Assembly: GCF_002295065.1 (NCBI RefSeq)
Contig: NZ_NSGG01000006.1
Coordinates: 124,001 to 188,000 of the forward strand
Direction of reading: 5' to 3'
DNA: 64,000 nucleotides
From: Mesorhizobium sp. WSM3859
GTDB lineage: Bacteria > Pseudomonadota > Alphaproteobacteria > Rhizobiales > Rhizobiaceae
In this document: piece after piece, positions 8,110 to 17,392 of the stretch
Layout of the letters: each line of letters opens with the position of its first letter
How positions within the stretch are numbered: the stretch's first letter is position 1
Notes under the pieces: generated by a model
Seen by the model: the letters and a program-made list of their open reading frames with translations, nothing else
Databases searched by the model: none
Told to the model about the DNA's origin: nothing
Program-made: the position numbers and the translations under genes

Positions 8110-8722
8110 TCAATCTTCGGGCGTGCCCGACCTTCGCATCGTCGCTGCGCCTATCGCCGGCCAGCTTCAAAATATCCTCGCCTGCGCGGATGCTACGACG
8201 CGAGCGGCGGGTCAGGATGAAGCCGGACTGCGGGCCAAACACTTCCGTGCGGCCGTCGATCTCGCCCGGCGCGTGGACGATCGTCGCCAGCCTATCGCCC
8301 TTGTTGACGCGGTCGCCGGGCTTGACGTCGTAGAGGATCGCGCCGGCCCTCGGCGCGGGCATCATGTCGATGTTCTCCAGCGGCACGACATCATCGCAGT
8401 GAAGATCGAGCACGATGTCGCTGCCGAGCAAGAGCTGGACTAGTCGGTTCTTCAGCCGGCGATCGGCGCCCAGCGGTTGAAATTGGTGCGGGTGCCGAGG
8501 TTGAAGCGGCCCTGACTCGCCGAATGATACCGCGCGCGGCCAATCGGATTGGCCCAGGGCACGACCGTGATGGGCCCTCTGACGCGGCCTTCGGCCTCGG
8601 TCTTGGCAAGCATCGGCATCAGCGTCGATGGCGACGAGCCCGGCAGCTCGCCGGCATGAAGAGCGGCCTGCAGATAGGCAGAAGGGGCCGCCTTGTCCTT
8701 GCCTTCGAAGCGGAAAACAGGT
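8110..8722 (-). pseudogene. internally deleted copy of the aspartoacylase-type gene at 17393-18448
   Basis: The minus strand carries the same protein as the intact gene 9 kb to the right but in pieces: PVFRFEGKDKAAPSAYLQAA, HAGELPG, GPITVVPWANPIGRA, FNLGTRTNFNR, then RRLKNRLVQ, a segment reading to DLHCDD, and directly PLENIDMMPAP and the C-terminal GDRVNKGDRLATIVHAPGE. By direct comparison about 330 bases are missing after DLHCDD, about 55-60 bases after TNFNR, and a few single-base shifts occur, including one that removes the normal stop. The remaining sequence is clearly diverged from the intact gene, so this is an old paralogue or transferred homologue rather than a fresh duplication. Confidence 0.85.
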
Positions 8723-9043
8723 TGCTCACGGCTTCGACGCAGGCAAGCGATCGCGATATCTGACATTTCATTCGCACCGGTTCGGGCTGCATTCGTGCTA
8801 GTTACTCCGCGAAATCGGTTGATGATGCGTCCGGGGTAACTTGCCGGGTCAGTCACCAGTCTGGCGAATGCCGAGGCGATCCCGGGCGCATGGTCGGGAT
8901 AACGCAGGCAACTGTGATGTCCGTGGCCGCAATGGCGTGACCGAGCTACCGATCCGGTCGATCTCGTTCATCGCCTCACCCGCGGGGCTCTTGTCGTCCT
9001 TACACATCGGTTTAAGGTCCTTTGGGTTGGACGGGGGAGAAGA
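8723..9043. other. intergenic stretch upstream of the HWE kinase
   Basis: I see no supported gene. The last bases carry the ribosome site ACGGGGGAGA of the kinase gene that starts at 9044. Confidence 0.5.
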
Positions 9044-11053
9044 TTGTCTCGTCGATCGGCACGAGTCCATCTGCTTGGACTAATCGCGGCAGCTGTGTTG
9101 CCGGTCTGGCTTTTTGCTGCCTACCTGCTTGTGACCTACGCACTGCATGAAACATCCCGGATCGAGCAGGAGGCTCTTTGGACGGCTCGCCAGGTGTCCC
9201 TCGTTGTGGAAGGGGAACTCGCCAGTCCCAAGACAGTTCTGGACGGCCTTTCCAAATCTTCCGCTCTCGCGAATGGGGATTGGCAGGCCTTCGGGGCCGA
9301 GGCACGTCGCCTAGTCGATGGGACCGATGAGGTAATCACGCTGCGAACTCTTGACGGTCGCCAGTTGGCAAGTACCGGGTCTGAGCCGTCCTCCGATCAG
9401 CCATTGGCAGCACCGCCTACTCTCGACGAACGCGAGCAGCTGAAACTTGCAGGACTCCTTGTTGGCAATGTGTTCGCCGGGGAGAAGCCGAACGAGTATC
9501 GCGTAGCCGTCACCAGGGAGGTCCCGGGTTTCAACGGCGAACCATTGTTGCTTTCGATAGCAATTCCTACCGAACGCATCCGCCTTGTCATGCTGCCGGC
9601 GGTCCCCGAGGGATGGACTGTCGGTGTCGGGGACCGCGAGGGAAAATACGTCGCGAGATCCAAATTGCATGACCAGGTCACCGGGAGACCCGGTTTGCCC
9701 GAATACATAGCCAAGGTCGTGGGCCGCTCCGGAACCTTCCAATCTCAGAATTTCGAAGGGACCAGATTGCTGGCTGGATACTACCGGTCGCCTTACTCTG
9801 GCTGGTTCTACACGGCCAACGTTCCACTATCCCGAGTCCACGCGCCGCTATGGTGGTCTTTAGCGCAGATTGGAGGGATTGGTCTTTCCGCACTGCTTTT
9901 CTCGCTTGCCCTGGCCTATGTTGTCGGCAGGACCTTCACCAAGGCCACCGCAGATCTCGTCGAACGAGCCTATGCGCTGGGCAGCGGGCGGCCGGTGCAG
10001 CCGATCGTTTCTTCGGTCTCAGAGTTCGACACGATTGGGCAGGCCATGGTCACGGCAGAGCACGCCATCGCGGAGCGCACGCGCGAGTTGGAAACGGTTT
10101 TAGAAACGGTACCCGCCGCCGTATGGTTTACCTATGATCCGCAGGCTCGCCAGGTAATCCGCAACAGGTTTGCTGTAGACCTGATGGGACTGCCGCCGCA
10201 GCCTCACAGGTCCTTTGGAAAAGCAGATCTGGTGATTGATACTCTTGCGTACAAGGACGGCCAGGCTGTCAGTCGTGAGGACCGCCCACTCAGCAGGGCG
10301 ATGCGAGGCGAAGAGACCACCAACGAAGAATTTGCATATACCCTCCCGTCTGGAGCGCAGCGATACTTGCTTTCCAGCGCACGGCCGATCCGCAGTGCGG
10401 ACGGCTCTGTCGTAGGCGCGGTGCAGATCAGCTTGGACATTTCCGACCGAAAACGGGGGGAGGAACAGCGCCAGTTGCTCGTCAATGAACTAAACCATAG
10501 GGTCAAGAACACCTTGGCTGTGGTTCAGGCCATAGCTGCCCAGACCATGCGCAACGCCAGCAGCCTGGCACAGGCTGGTCAGGCGCTTTCCAGCCGACTG
10601 GTGTCTCTGGCAAAGGCGCACGACATCTTGACCCTCGAGAACTGGAGCGGCGCCGACCTCAGCGCCCTGATCGTAGCCGCCGTTGAGCCGCATGCCTCCC
10701 TCGATCGCTTCGACATGCACGGGGGACGAATCTGGCTTCCACCCAACATCGCACTCTCCTTCGCCCTCGCGCTTCATGAGCTGACGACAAATGCGATCAA
10801 GTATGGCGCACTCTCCAACCCGACAGGATCGATCGAGATCAATTGGAAGCTGCAGGAGGCTGAAGGCGACCGGCTTCTTCAGCTCGATTGGCATGAAAAG
10901 GGCGGTCCACCTGTTACCCCCGGTAAACGTGGATTTGGTACCCAACTGCTCGAGCGGATTTTCGAGGGGAAGAACGCTGGTGGAGTGAAGATCAGCTACG
11001 AGCGGATTGGTCTACGTTGCGCGTTTCGAGTGAACCTCACCGACCGAAGTTAG
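9044..11053 (+). CDS. membrane-bound HWE-family sensor histidine kinase
   Basis: The 669-residue kinase has a membrane helix at about 10-32, a periplasmic sensing region (33-265) of the double-CACHE kind, a second helix (268-294), a short linker, a PAS domain (345-465, ending VQISLDISDRKR) and the kinase core. The phosphorylated histidine is H485 in NELNHRVKNTLAVVQAIA. The defining HWE features are present: His578 in the N box (LALHELTTNAIKYGALS) and the W-x-E motif W616-E618 (DWHEKGGPP). The start is TTG at 9044 with GGGGGAG five bases upstream. It is followed after 64 bases by a receiver-only response regulator and probably phosphorylates it. HWE kinases in rhizobia often feed general stress or light signalling; the signal here is unknown. 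Confidence 0.9.
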   Translation: MSRRSARVHLLGLIAAAVLPVWLFAAYLLVTYALHETSRIEQEALWTARQVSLVVEGELASPKTVLDGLSKSSALANGDWQAFGAEARRLVDGTDEVITLRTLDGRQLASTGSEPSSDQPLAAPPTLDEREQLKLAGLLVGNVFAGEKPNEYRVAVTREVPGFNGEPLLLSIAIPTERIRLVMLPAVPEGWTVGVGDREGKYVARSKLHDQVTGRPGLPEYIAKVVGRSGTFQSQNFEGTRLLAGYYRSPYSGWFYTANVPLSRVHAPLWWSLAQIGGIGLSALLFSLALAYVVGRTFTKATADLVERAYALGSGRPVQPIVSSVSEFDTIGQAMVTAEHAIAERTRELETVLETVPAAVWFTYDPQARQVIRNRFAVDLMGLPPQPHRSFGKADLVIDTLAYKDGQAVSREDRPLSRAMRGEETTNEEFAYTLPSGAQRYLLSSARPIRSADGSVVGAVQISLDISDRKRGEEQRQLLVNELNHRVKNTLAVVQAIAAQTMRNASSLAQAGQALSSRLVSLAKAHDILTLENWSGADLSALIVAAVEPHASLDRFDMHGGRIWLPPNIALSFALALHELTTNAIKYGALSNPTGSIEINWKLQEAEGDRLLQLDWHEKGGPPVTPGKRGFGTQLLERIFEGKNAGGVKISYERIGLRCAFRVNLTDRS

Positions 11054-11117
11054 TTCAACATCCAACGGAACATTGGTCCCCATGAAGCGTTGTGGCCGCT
11101 CGGGGGTATCCGCAAAG

Positions 11118-11507
11118 ATGGGTAATGGCGCGGTTCTAGTCGTTGAAGACGAGACGATGATTTTGCTCGACCTGGAATCGGCGCTAGAAGAAGCGGGCTT
11201 CGAGGTCATAGGGGCAAACAACGCGGCGAGCGCGATTGCCGCTTTTGATGCGGACCCGCAAAAATTCAAGGCGCTGGTGACGGATATCCGTATGGGCTCT
11301 GGCGAGACGGGATGGGAGCTTGCGAGGCGTTGTCGCCGCTCCAATGCAGTGCTGCCGGTCGTCTACATTAGCGGCGACAGCGCGACTCACTGGGCTCACG
11401 AGGGGGTCCCCAATAGCATCATGATTACAAAGCCGTTCTTCATGCCGCAGATAGTCACTGCGGTATCCACGCTGCTCAACCAACTGCCGACGATCGATCC
11501 GACCTGA
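11118..11507 (+). CDS. single-domain response regulator (receiver only)
   Basis: The product of about 129 residues is one CheY-like receiver: acidic pocket VVEDE, phospho-acceptor Asp in ALVTDIRMGSG, the Ser/Thr switch in VVYISGDSA and the conserved Lys in IMITKPF. There is no output domain, so it acts as a phosphate relay or by protein contact. I prefer the ATG at 11118, which has GGGGG about eleven bases upstream and gives a start just before the first strand; ATGs at 11073 and 11082 are alternatives. It lies right behind the HWE kinase on the same strand and is its likely partner. Confidence 0.85.
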   Translation: MGNGAVLVVEDETMILLDLESALEEAGFEVIGANNAASAIAAFDADPQKFKALVTDIRMGSGETGWELARRCRRSNAVLPVVYISGDSATHWAHEGVPNSIMITKPFFMPQIVTAVSTLLNQLPTIDPT

Positions 11508-11826
11508 CTGCGCTAGCCTGCTACGAGAATCCCATATCGCTTACGGCCACCGCGATGCTCGTCATAAGCTGCGCCACTTCGCATTTCCTTTTGACTATTG
11601 GCGTGGACCGAGGCGATTGAACGCAGCGCCGCAGATGGTGCTGCCGATATGCGCTTCGCAATTCCTTGCGGCTCCAGCGAGTGCGAGGCCACTGCGATTC
11701 AGCCGCCAGCAAGAACTTCAGGTCGCATGAAGGCGTCGAACCGAAAGCCACCGCGTGAGAGGTCGAAAGGACCTTCCACGCCTGCAATCTACCTCTAACT
11801 AACAATTCACTGAGGAGACAATTTCC
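11508..11826. other. intergenic stretch before the oxidoreductase
   Basis: There is no supported gene. Short Arg/Ser-rich frames are probably chance. AACTAACAATTCACTGAGGAG close to the right end carries the ribosome site of the gene starting at 11827. Confidence 0.5.
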
Positions 11827-12744
11827 ATGAAAGCAATCGTTGTAACGGACCAGACCGCGGGAACCGCCGGCATGACACTGGTGGAGCGGCCCGAACCACA
11901 GGCAGCGATAAACGACGTCATCGTTCAGGTTCATGCGGCGGGATTCGTCAACACCGAACTGGAGTGGCCTTCAACTTGGGCGGATCGGGCCTTCTGTGAC
12001 CGGACGCCATCGATCCTCGGTCATGAATTGGCGGGTGTGATCACGACGCTTGGCTACGGCACCACGGGGCTGTCGATCGGTCAGCGGGTGTTCGGCCTGT
12101 CGGACTGGCATCGCGACGGCACACTTGCTGAGTACGTCGCCATGGAAGCACGCAACCTCGCGCCATTGCCCGGCGATGTCGACTTCACGGTGGGCGCAAG
12201 TCTGCCGATCTCGGGCCTCACCGCATGGCAAGGCTTGTTTCAGCACGGCCGCCTTCAGGCAGGACAGAGCGTGCTGGCGCATGGGGCGGCCGGCGCCGTC
12301 GGTTCGGTCGTGACGCAGCTTGCGCGGGAAGCCGGCGCCTACGTCATCGGCACCGGACGCGCCGCCGACCGCCAGAAGGCGCTCGATTTCGGTGCAAATG
12401 AATTCGTCGACCTCGGTGAAGACGCGCTGGAGGACGTCGGCGGCGTCGATCTGGTGTTCGATGTCATCGGCGGTGACATTCAGAACCGGTCCGCAGCGTT
12501 GATCCGGGCCGGAGGAACGCTGGTGACCGTCGTCGGCCCTACCCAGGCGAGGCCCGCAGACGGCCTGGCGGTTGACTTCGTTGTCGAGTCTGATCGCGCG
12601 CAACTGAGTGAGATCGTCCAGCGGGTGCGGGACGGACGGCTGCGGACAAACATCGGCACCGTCTCTTCCCTCGAAAATGCCATCGCCACCTTCAACTCGA
12701 CGGAGCGGCGGGCGGGAAAGACGATCATCCGCCTTCGCCCGTAA
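11827..12744 (+). CDS. MDR-superfamily NADP-dependent oxidoreductase (quinone-reductase-like)
   Basis: The 305-residue product has the two-domain medium-chain dehydrogenase fold without the catalytic zinc ligands: an N-terminal GroES-like part (VHAAGFVNTELEW, GHELAGVITTLGYG, GQRVFGLSDWHRDGTLAEYV) and a Rossmann part with the NADP motif AHGAAGAVGSVVTQLAREAG. The family reduces quinones, enones or aldehydes with NADPH. A strong GAGGAG lies eight bases before the ATG. It is a single gene, divergent in style from its kinase neighbours. The substrate is unknown. Confidence 0.85.
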   Translation: MKAIVVTDQTAGTAGMTLVERPEPQAAINDVIVQVHAAGFVNTELEWPSTWADRAFCDRTPSILGHELAGVITTLGYGTTGLSIGQRVFGLSDWHRDGTLAEYVAMEARNLAPLPGDVDFTVGASLPISGLTAWQGLFQHGRLQAGQSVLAHGAAGAVGSVVTQLAREAGAYVIGTGRAADRQKALDFGANEFVDLGEDALEDVGGVDLVFDVIGGDIQNRSAALIRAGGTLVTVVGPTQARPADGLAVDFVVESDRAQLSEIVQRVRDGRLRTNIGTVSSLENAIATFNSTERRAGKTIIRLRP

Positions 12745-12844
12745 GAACCTGGGGAGCGATAAAGCTACCGGGAAGCTGTGCGCGATGGGGTGACGAACGG
12801 TCATGAACCGCGCGCGATGATTGCGCTGAAAAGCGGATCAAGCA

Positions 12845-14347
12845 TCAGGCCGAGAATTTTTCGATATTGATCGTGAGCTCAAGGACAATTCCAGCGGGGC
12901 CCCGATCTCGCACGAGCCCGCCAAGCTCACTCGCGGCGGCGCGGACCAAGCGGCTCCCGAAACCTTCGTCTGGGGTTGCGACCGGAGGTGGTCCTCCTAC
13001 CTCTCTCCACTGGACAGTCAACTTACCGTCCAGGTTGGAGCAGGCGATCTCTATCGAGCCGGCGGTCACCGAGAGGCTGCCATGTTTGGCAGCGTTGGTG
13101 GCGAATTCGTATAGCAGGAGAGAAAGTGGCGTGATCATCGCCGAAGGCACCGGCATATCGATGCCACTGATCGCGAAGCGGGGATGCTCGTCACTTCCAT
13201 GGCGGTATGGCGCGAGGATTGCGGCGATCAATGCATGCAGGCTCGTTGCGACCTGAAGAGAGGAGCCGGTCGAGGGGAGCATTGTCAGCGCATGCGCGCG
13301 CGCGAGGGCCCCGAGCCGATCAGAAACGGTGGAGGCGAGCGCGGCCGGAGTTTCAGCGGTTGACGCGCTCAAATTGACGATTGTGCTTGCGATGGCAAAG
13401 AGATTCTTCACGCGGTGGTCCATCTCGCGAAGCAGCAGCTCCCGCTGCTCCTGCGCGCGCCTCCGCTCGGAAATGTCACGGCCGATCTTAGAGACGCCGA
13501 TAATTGCGCCAGACGCATCCGCGATTGGGGAAGCGGTTAAAGAGATGGGAATGCTGCTGCCATCCTTGCGCAGGCGAACGGTCTCGAAATGATCGACATG
13601 CTCTCCATTGCGAATGCGCGCCAGAATCTCCCCTTCCTCGTTCTGGCGATCGGGCGCGATCAGCAACATGAGCGGACGTCCGACAATTTCCTCGCGGCCG
13701 TAGCCGTAGAGACGCTCGGCGCCGCTGTTCCAGTCCGTGACGATGCCATCCATATCGGTCGCGATGATGGCATCATCCGAGGATTCCACCAACGCGCTCA
13801 GTCGCGCTCCTGTTGTTTCCGCCCGCTCCCGTTCGATTGCAAACCCGAGCTGACGGGCAATGGTCAACGCAAGTTCGCGTTCACGATCGGCGAAGCGATA
13901 GGGTGCTGGATAGTAGACCATGAACTTGCCGATGAGCTCGCGGGAGCTGGCAAGCGGGATAAAGGCCAGCGCTTCGATTCCCTCGCCAAGGACCGTGTCG
14001 ATGATCTGCCGAGATTCACCGCTGAGACGAATATCCTCGACAAAGATAGGTTCGGCATCGTGCTCCCCGCGCGTCCACGGCGTGTGACCGTTAACTGCCT
14101 CGCGGTATTCTTGAGAGAGTGAGCGCCAGGCGACGAAGCTCATGACGCTGTCGCTGTCAAATCTCAGGATCGAGGCGCGTGACGAACCGAGGGCGTCGCA
14201 TATGGCGTCCAGCGCTGCATCGTAGATCTCGTCAAGGCCGTTGGCTCGATAGAGTCGGTCGGTCAGACGAAAAAGGACGGCTTGCTCGCGGACAATATCG
14301 CTGTCGGCCGGCTCACGCTGGCCTCCGCCCATGGCCGCATCACTCAT
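12845..14347 (-). CDS. soluble GAF-PAS sensor histidine kinase of HWE/HisKA_2 type
   Basis: From the ATG at 14347 the product is 500 residues: GAF domain (about 20-175, [20 protein letters not shown] to QLGFAIERE), PAS domain (about 182-298, [20 protein letters not shown] to [11 protein letters not shown]), then the kinase core with His311 in [20 protein letters not shown]. The W-x-E motif is present ([10 protein letters not shown]), but the N box reads [17 protein letters not shown], with Tyr where HWE kinases normally have His. It has no membrane helix, so it is cytosolic. An ATG at 14362 and a longer frame to 14587 also exist, but the extra residues have no family support. No response regulator is adjacent on this strand. 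Confidence 0.85.
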   Translation of the reverse strand: MSDAAMGGGQREPADSDIVREQAVLFRLTDRLYRANGLDEIYDAALDAICDALGSSRASILRFDSDSVMSFVAWRSLSQEYREAVNGHTPWTRGEHDAEPIFVEDIRLSGESRQIIDTVLGEGIEALAFIPLASSRELIGKFMVYYPAPYRFADRERELALTIARQLGFAIERERAETTGARLSALVESSDDAIIATDMDGIVTDWNSGAERLYGYGREEIVGRPLMLLIAPDRQNEEGEILARIRNGEHVDHFETVRLRKDGSSIPISLTASPIADASGAIIGVSKIGRDISERRRAQEQRELLLREMDHRVKNLFAIASTIVNLSASTAETPAALASTVSDRLGALARAHALTMLPSTGSSLQVATSLHALIAAILAPYRHGSDEHPRFAISGIDMPVPSAMITPLSLLLYEFATNAAKHGSLSVTAGSIEIACSNLDGKLTVQWREVGGPPPVATPDEGFGSRLVRAAASELGGLVRDRGPAGIVLELTINIEKFSA

Positions 14348-14603
14348 GGCCCCGTGCTGCATGGCTCTATCCCAGGGCGGTTCTATTCGACCATCCTCAA
14401 CCAAATAGCACCGCGTCCAGGGTCCAGGTCCTTCGATTGATTGAGACCCCGACCACGCCAACAATATGCGCCTTGCGCCGTTTCGCAATAGGGACTCGGG
14501 CGCGACGATGGTTAGACCGCCGGGTCGCTGTCGCTTGCTTGCGGTCCTTGGGGACTGACTTCGACATCCGATGAGATGCTGAGGCAAGACAGCTCAAGCC
14601 TGG

Positions 14604-14823
14604 CGATCGATACAGGAACAAATCGGATTTGACCGGGTTCAAGAACATGCCGGAGACCGACGCGAGAAGCTGGCCGAATTGCTGCGCCGCCAATTTGCGA
14701 GCGAGGCGGTGCGGCGGCACCTGCGTGGGCTTCCGATTTTTCGCGTTGAGCAGTGGTTTGCCCGAGCGGCTGGGGGCTGCTGGACCGACTCCCCAAGAAA
14801 ATGACAGGAGGCCACGGAAATAA
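14604..14823 (+). pseudogene. possible remnant of a small helical protein gene
   Basis: A frame reading RREKLAELLRRQFASEAVRR then HLRGLPIFRVEQ has no usable start. A neighbouring frame continues LPERLGAAG, and a third reads LLDRLPKK, which together recall short rhizobial proteins with the pattern LPxFxVE..LPERL..LLD. At least two frameshifts would be needed to join them. The rest of 14348-15102 holds only chance-looking frames on both strands. Confidence 0.35.
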
Positions 14824-15102
14824 GCGAGCCGAGAAAGCGACAAATCCGCTACGGTAACCGCTCTGACCAGTGGCGGCGGCGTGCTGGCGCCGCGAGAAAC
14901 TGCGCCGGGAGGAGCGTTTCGGGCAGCTCGTGCGCGCCGGTCGCATACGCCAGGCTCTGACGGTCTGCGGCCGAGAGATCCAGTCGACATGGCCTTCGCC
15001 GTTTCGCGAGACTTCTCACGGCCTGCCTGTGGCCAGATCGCTTTCGACCTCGACACCGAGATCTTTCTCCGAAGCATCGCAGTGCGCTTTTCGGTGACCA
15101 TA

Positions 15103-15285
15103 TCATAGCCGGCCCGCCCGCTTCCTTTTCGCGATAATATGGCCTTCCCGCAAAAGGCAGCTCCATTCAAATCCCAGGAGAAAGATCAACTGTTGGGCTT
15201 CCTCGACGGAAATTCCGGTCTCCTCCATCAAGCGCTGGATTGTATAGCTCCTGGCGTTCTCTGGCCTCTCGGGCGTCTCAGTCAC
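15103..15285 (-). CDS. small hypothetical protein of 60 residues
   Basis: The product reads VTETPERPENARSYTIQRLM followed by EETGISVEEAQQLIFLLG and a basic tail. The middle resembles a recurring rhizobial motif (ETGITEEQAxxLIxxxG then SLLREA), probably two short helices. I chose GTG at 15285 because AGGAG lies seven bases before it; a TTG at 15309 would add eight residues. It is isolated between a decayed stretch and short frames, and its function is unknown. Confidence 0.55.
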   Translation of the reverse strand: MTETPERPENARSYTIQRLMEETGISVEEAQQLIFLLGFEWSCLLREGHIIAKRKRAGRL

Positions 15286-15422
15286 GAAAAATCTCCTACT
15301 GAGATTCAACCCGCCGCCAAAACCGTTGTTCCGCTTCGAGAGGACTGGTGGAATAGCTCCTTTGGAGATTTAATCCGCCTCTGCGCGGGAAATGTTTTCG
15401 CCCCCGCTCATGTGAGAGAACG

Positions 15423-15557
15423 ATGGCGAAATCACACCTGACGGCGCTTGACGCCGACATCGTACGGTCTGCCTTCCTAAAGGAGATCCACGAGAGCAAA
15501 GCGCCGGAGAGCCGGTGGAGAGATGGCTATGCAACTGATGCAGTCGCACCGACGTAA
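15423..15557 (+). CDS. very small open frame of 44 codons
   Basis: It reads MAKSHLTALDADIVRSAFLK then EIHESKAPESRWRDGYATDA. The segment VRSAFLKEI..SKAPESRWRD recalls a motif in short rhizobial proteins (a helix, then a turn and WRDHA), but the frame ends early and may be a truncated copy. GAGAG lies just upstream of the ATG. Evidence is weak. Confidence 0.3.
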   Translation: MAKSHLTALDADIVRSAFLKEIHESKAPESRWRDGYATDAVAPT

Positions 15558-15600
15558 CCCAGGTTAATGCACGGGCGGTCGGCTATAGCAGGATGGACAC

Positions 15601-15785
15601 ATGCCGCACTGCTTCTTCGACACAGACGCCGACGGCGATCACACTCACTACGAGGTCGGGCTTCCGTTTTCCTCAACACAGTTTCGAAAGGTGCTGTCGC
15701 GACCTTGCCGGCCTTAGCGCTTCATGCCGTAACGCGGAGGCGGCAACCGCAATTAAAGCATCTCGTCCGGGACGAGCGCGGCTAA
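15601..15785 (+). pseudogene. DUF6894-like gene with a frameshift
   Basis: The ATG at 15601 opens with MPHCFFDTDADGDHTHYEVG, close to the usual DUF6894 start (MPRYFFDxxDG...DE.G). After about 30 codons the reading shifts by one near 15695 and continues GAVATLPALALHAVTRR and LVRDERG to a stop at 15783-15785, matching the second half of that family (ALxxLPDMA...VRDExG). Intact members are about 80 residues, common in rhizobia and of unknown function. A single-base change is enough to explain the break. Confidence 0.65.
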
Positions 15786-15986
15786 GCGGTGCGCACTGCC
15801 ATGCTGACCTCGATGACGCTTTTTCATCTTTAGGTCACCTCAGCCCCAGCAGACCTCGCTCCAACGGCGCCGTTGAACGGCCTTCCGCGCTGGAGCAGCG
15901 CACTCTCGTACCTGAAGGGGCGTTGGAACCTCTCTCGGTAAGCGCACGTTTTCCTTCTAGGATTATTATCTCAAGGAGGTAGTCCG

Positions 15987-16262
15987 ATGTTCAAGATGTT
16001 CACAATGGGCGCCCTTGCGCTCGCAATGATGAGCGGTGCAGCAATGGCTGGGTCCACGTCTGCGCTCGATGACCCTGCCAAGATGTCGCCGTTCTTCACC
16101 GATGCCGGGATGAAGACCCTGAGATCCGAAGCCGATTTCAAGACGGCCTGGATGGCGATGAAACCAGACGAGCGAACTGCGGTGCAGAAAGACTGCGGCG
16201 ATGCCACGCTCAACAAGGCCCATGGCGATTTCTGCGCTATGGCAAAGAAGATGGGTGGTTAA
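15987..16262 (+). CDS. small secreted hypothetical protein
   Basis: The 91-residue product has a clear signal peptide (MFKMFTMGALALAMMSGAAM then A/GST), so it is periplasmic or exported. The mature part is helical (MSPFFTDAGMKTLRSEADFK, MAMKPDERTAVQKDCG, HGDFCAMAKKMGG) with two cysteines that could form a disulfide. A near-perfect ribosome site AAGGAGG lies about seven bases before the ATG, and a strong intrinsic terminator follows 15 bases after the stop, so it is a well-formed single-gene unit and probably well expressed. The function is unknown. Confidence 0.75.
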   Translation: MFKMFTMGALALAMMSGAAMAGSTSALDDPAKMSPFFTDAGMKTLRSEADFKTAWMAMKPDERTAVQKDCGDATLNKAHGDFCAMAKKMGG

Positions 16263-16277
16263 TTCGTCCGACAGAGG

Positions 16278-16302
16278 AAGGCGGACCATGGTCCGCCTTT
16301 TC
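16278..16302 (+). terminator. intrinsic terminator of the small secreted protein gene
   Basis: AAGGCGGACC at 16278-16287 is perfectly complementary to GGTCCGCCTT at 16290-16299, followed by TTTCTG. It begins 15 bases after the stop of the gene ending at 16262. Confidence 0.85.
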
Positions 16303-16341
16303 TGTTGCCACCTACCGCGCCAAGCTGCCGTGCGAGAAGCA

Positions 16342-16566
16342 TCAATTCAGCGTCGGTTCGCCGCCCGTCATCTCGGCGAGAAAGGACGCGGCGATCAGAT
16401 CGTCCGCGTCGATGCGTAAGGAGCCTTCGCCGCGCCCCATGATGGCCGCGACCTTCTGGAAGGCTTTAAACTCGTCCTGGGTGATCCTGGCGTCCTGCAT
16501 CCTGGTTCTCAGTTCGGCGACACGCATCCCGAGCGAACAGGATGTTCCGACTTCTTTATTCGACAT
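16342..16566 (-). CDS. small hypothetical protein of 74 residues
   Basis: From the ATG at 16566 the product reads MSNKEVGTSCSLGMRVAELR, then TRMQDARITQDEFKAFQKVA and DADDLIAASFLAEMTGGEP. It is helical and charged, with no membrane segment. GGAGG lies eight to twelve bases upstream of the start, which supports this choice over the ATG at 16629. It converges on the terminator of the secreted-protein gene. No family is recognised. Confidence 0.6.
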   Translation of the reverse strand: MSNKEVGTSCSLGMRVAELRTRMQDARITQDEFKAFQKVAAIMGRGEGSLRIDADDLIAASFLAEMTGGEPTLN

Positions 16567-17079
16567 TTGGTCAGTCCTCCTCTCCCCACCCGAGTCTGTT
16601 TCGCCGCCGCCCATTCGCAGCCTGCCCATAGCCTGGTGTTGCTTTGAGGAGCATCAGCATGCCCGCTCATAAAAATCTGCTGATATTATAAATGAATGAT
16701 TAATGGCCGCCGCGGGGGCTTATCGGCGACAGTTAGGGGGCAATGCCGTCTCGGACAGGGGGATGTGTACCACGATGCAAGTGGTGCCACCTCCCAAGCT
16801 TCTATGCCACCAAGAGAAAGGGCGTTCGACATCGTGCGCAAGCTCGGGCCGTGGGGCGGGTGTCATCTGTATAGTCCGCGATGTAGTCGGCCCGCATATC
16901 GCGCAGATCACGATAGAGGCGCTAAACCGGTGGTGAGAAGCGAGACTAAAAAGCCCCGGCGCTGAGGGGGATCGGCGCTAGGGCTTTAGGCATGTACGCT
17001 GTACCAGCATGACCTTGGATTAGGCTGCGCTGACATCGTGAACGAAGGGTGAAGATTCATCCGGCCACACGATGCCCGA
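16567..17079. other. intergenic stretch with a terminator-like hairpin
   Basis: No gene is convincing; a 77-codon plus-strand frame at 16703-16936 has no motif. Just after it, AAAGCCC at 16950-16956 pairs with GGGCTTT at 16981-16987, with an inner GCGC/GCGC pair, so something on the plus strand may once have ended here. Confidence 0.4.
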
Positions 17080-17277
17080 TTAGGGCAAGTGAGGCGCGTC
17101 CCCATCGATGATGAGACGCTCATGCTCCAAGAAGGAATGCCAGACCACCTGCCGCGCGTCCCGTTCATCCACCATCTGGCCGCACCGCGGACAGCGATAG
17201 AAATACTCGCTTTCGTGCTCGCAAATCTTGCCGTTGAGATGTGGCTCGAATGGGCCGAGGTCAGATAGCTTAATCAT
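17080..17277 (-). CDS. small protein with one CxxC pair
   Basis: The 65-residue product starts MIKLSDLGPFEPHLNGKICE and contains YRCPRCGQMVDERDARQVVW, a zinc-ribbon-like knuckle plus one more Cys in KICEH. It could bind one zinc ion together with nearby His or Cys. The frame continues upstream to 17421, but the added residues look random, so I use the ATG at 17277. It lies 115 bases downstream of the intact aspartoacylase-type gene on the same strand. The function is unknown. Confidence 0.55.
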   Translation of the reverse strand: MIKLSDLGPFEPHLNGKICEHESEYFYRCPRCGQMVDERDARQVVWHSFLEHERLIIDGDAPHLP

Positions 17278-17392
17278 TGCAACGGTTAGAACATTCAGTT
17301 TATCTAAAATGTTCCGCTGGGACGGACACCAGACATCCTGCCCTGACCTTCGGTGCAAATGGAGTTCGCTCGGATGGTAAAGCCAGGCGTCG

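Noticed and set aside
14397..15170. 257-codon minus-strand frame
   Set aside because: Composition is Arg/Ser/Pro-rich and motif-free, and it overlaps the end of the kinase gene and several other frames; I regard it as a chance frame in high-GC DNA.
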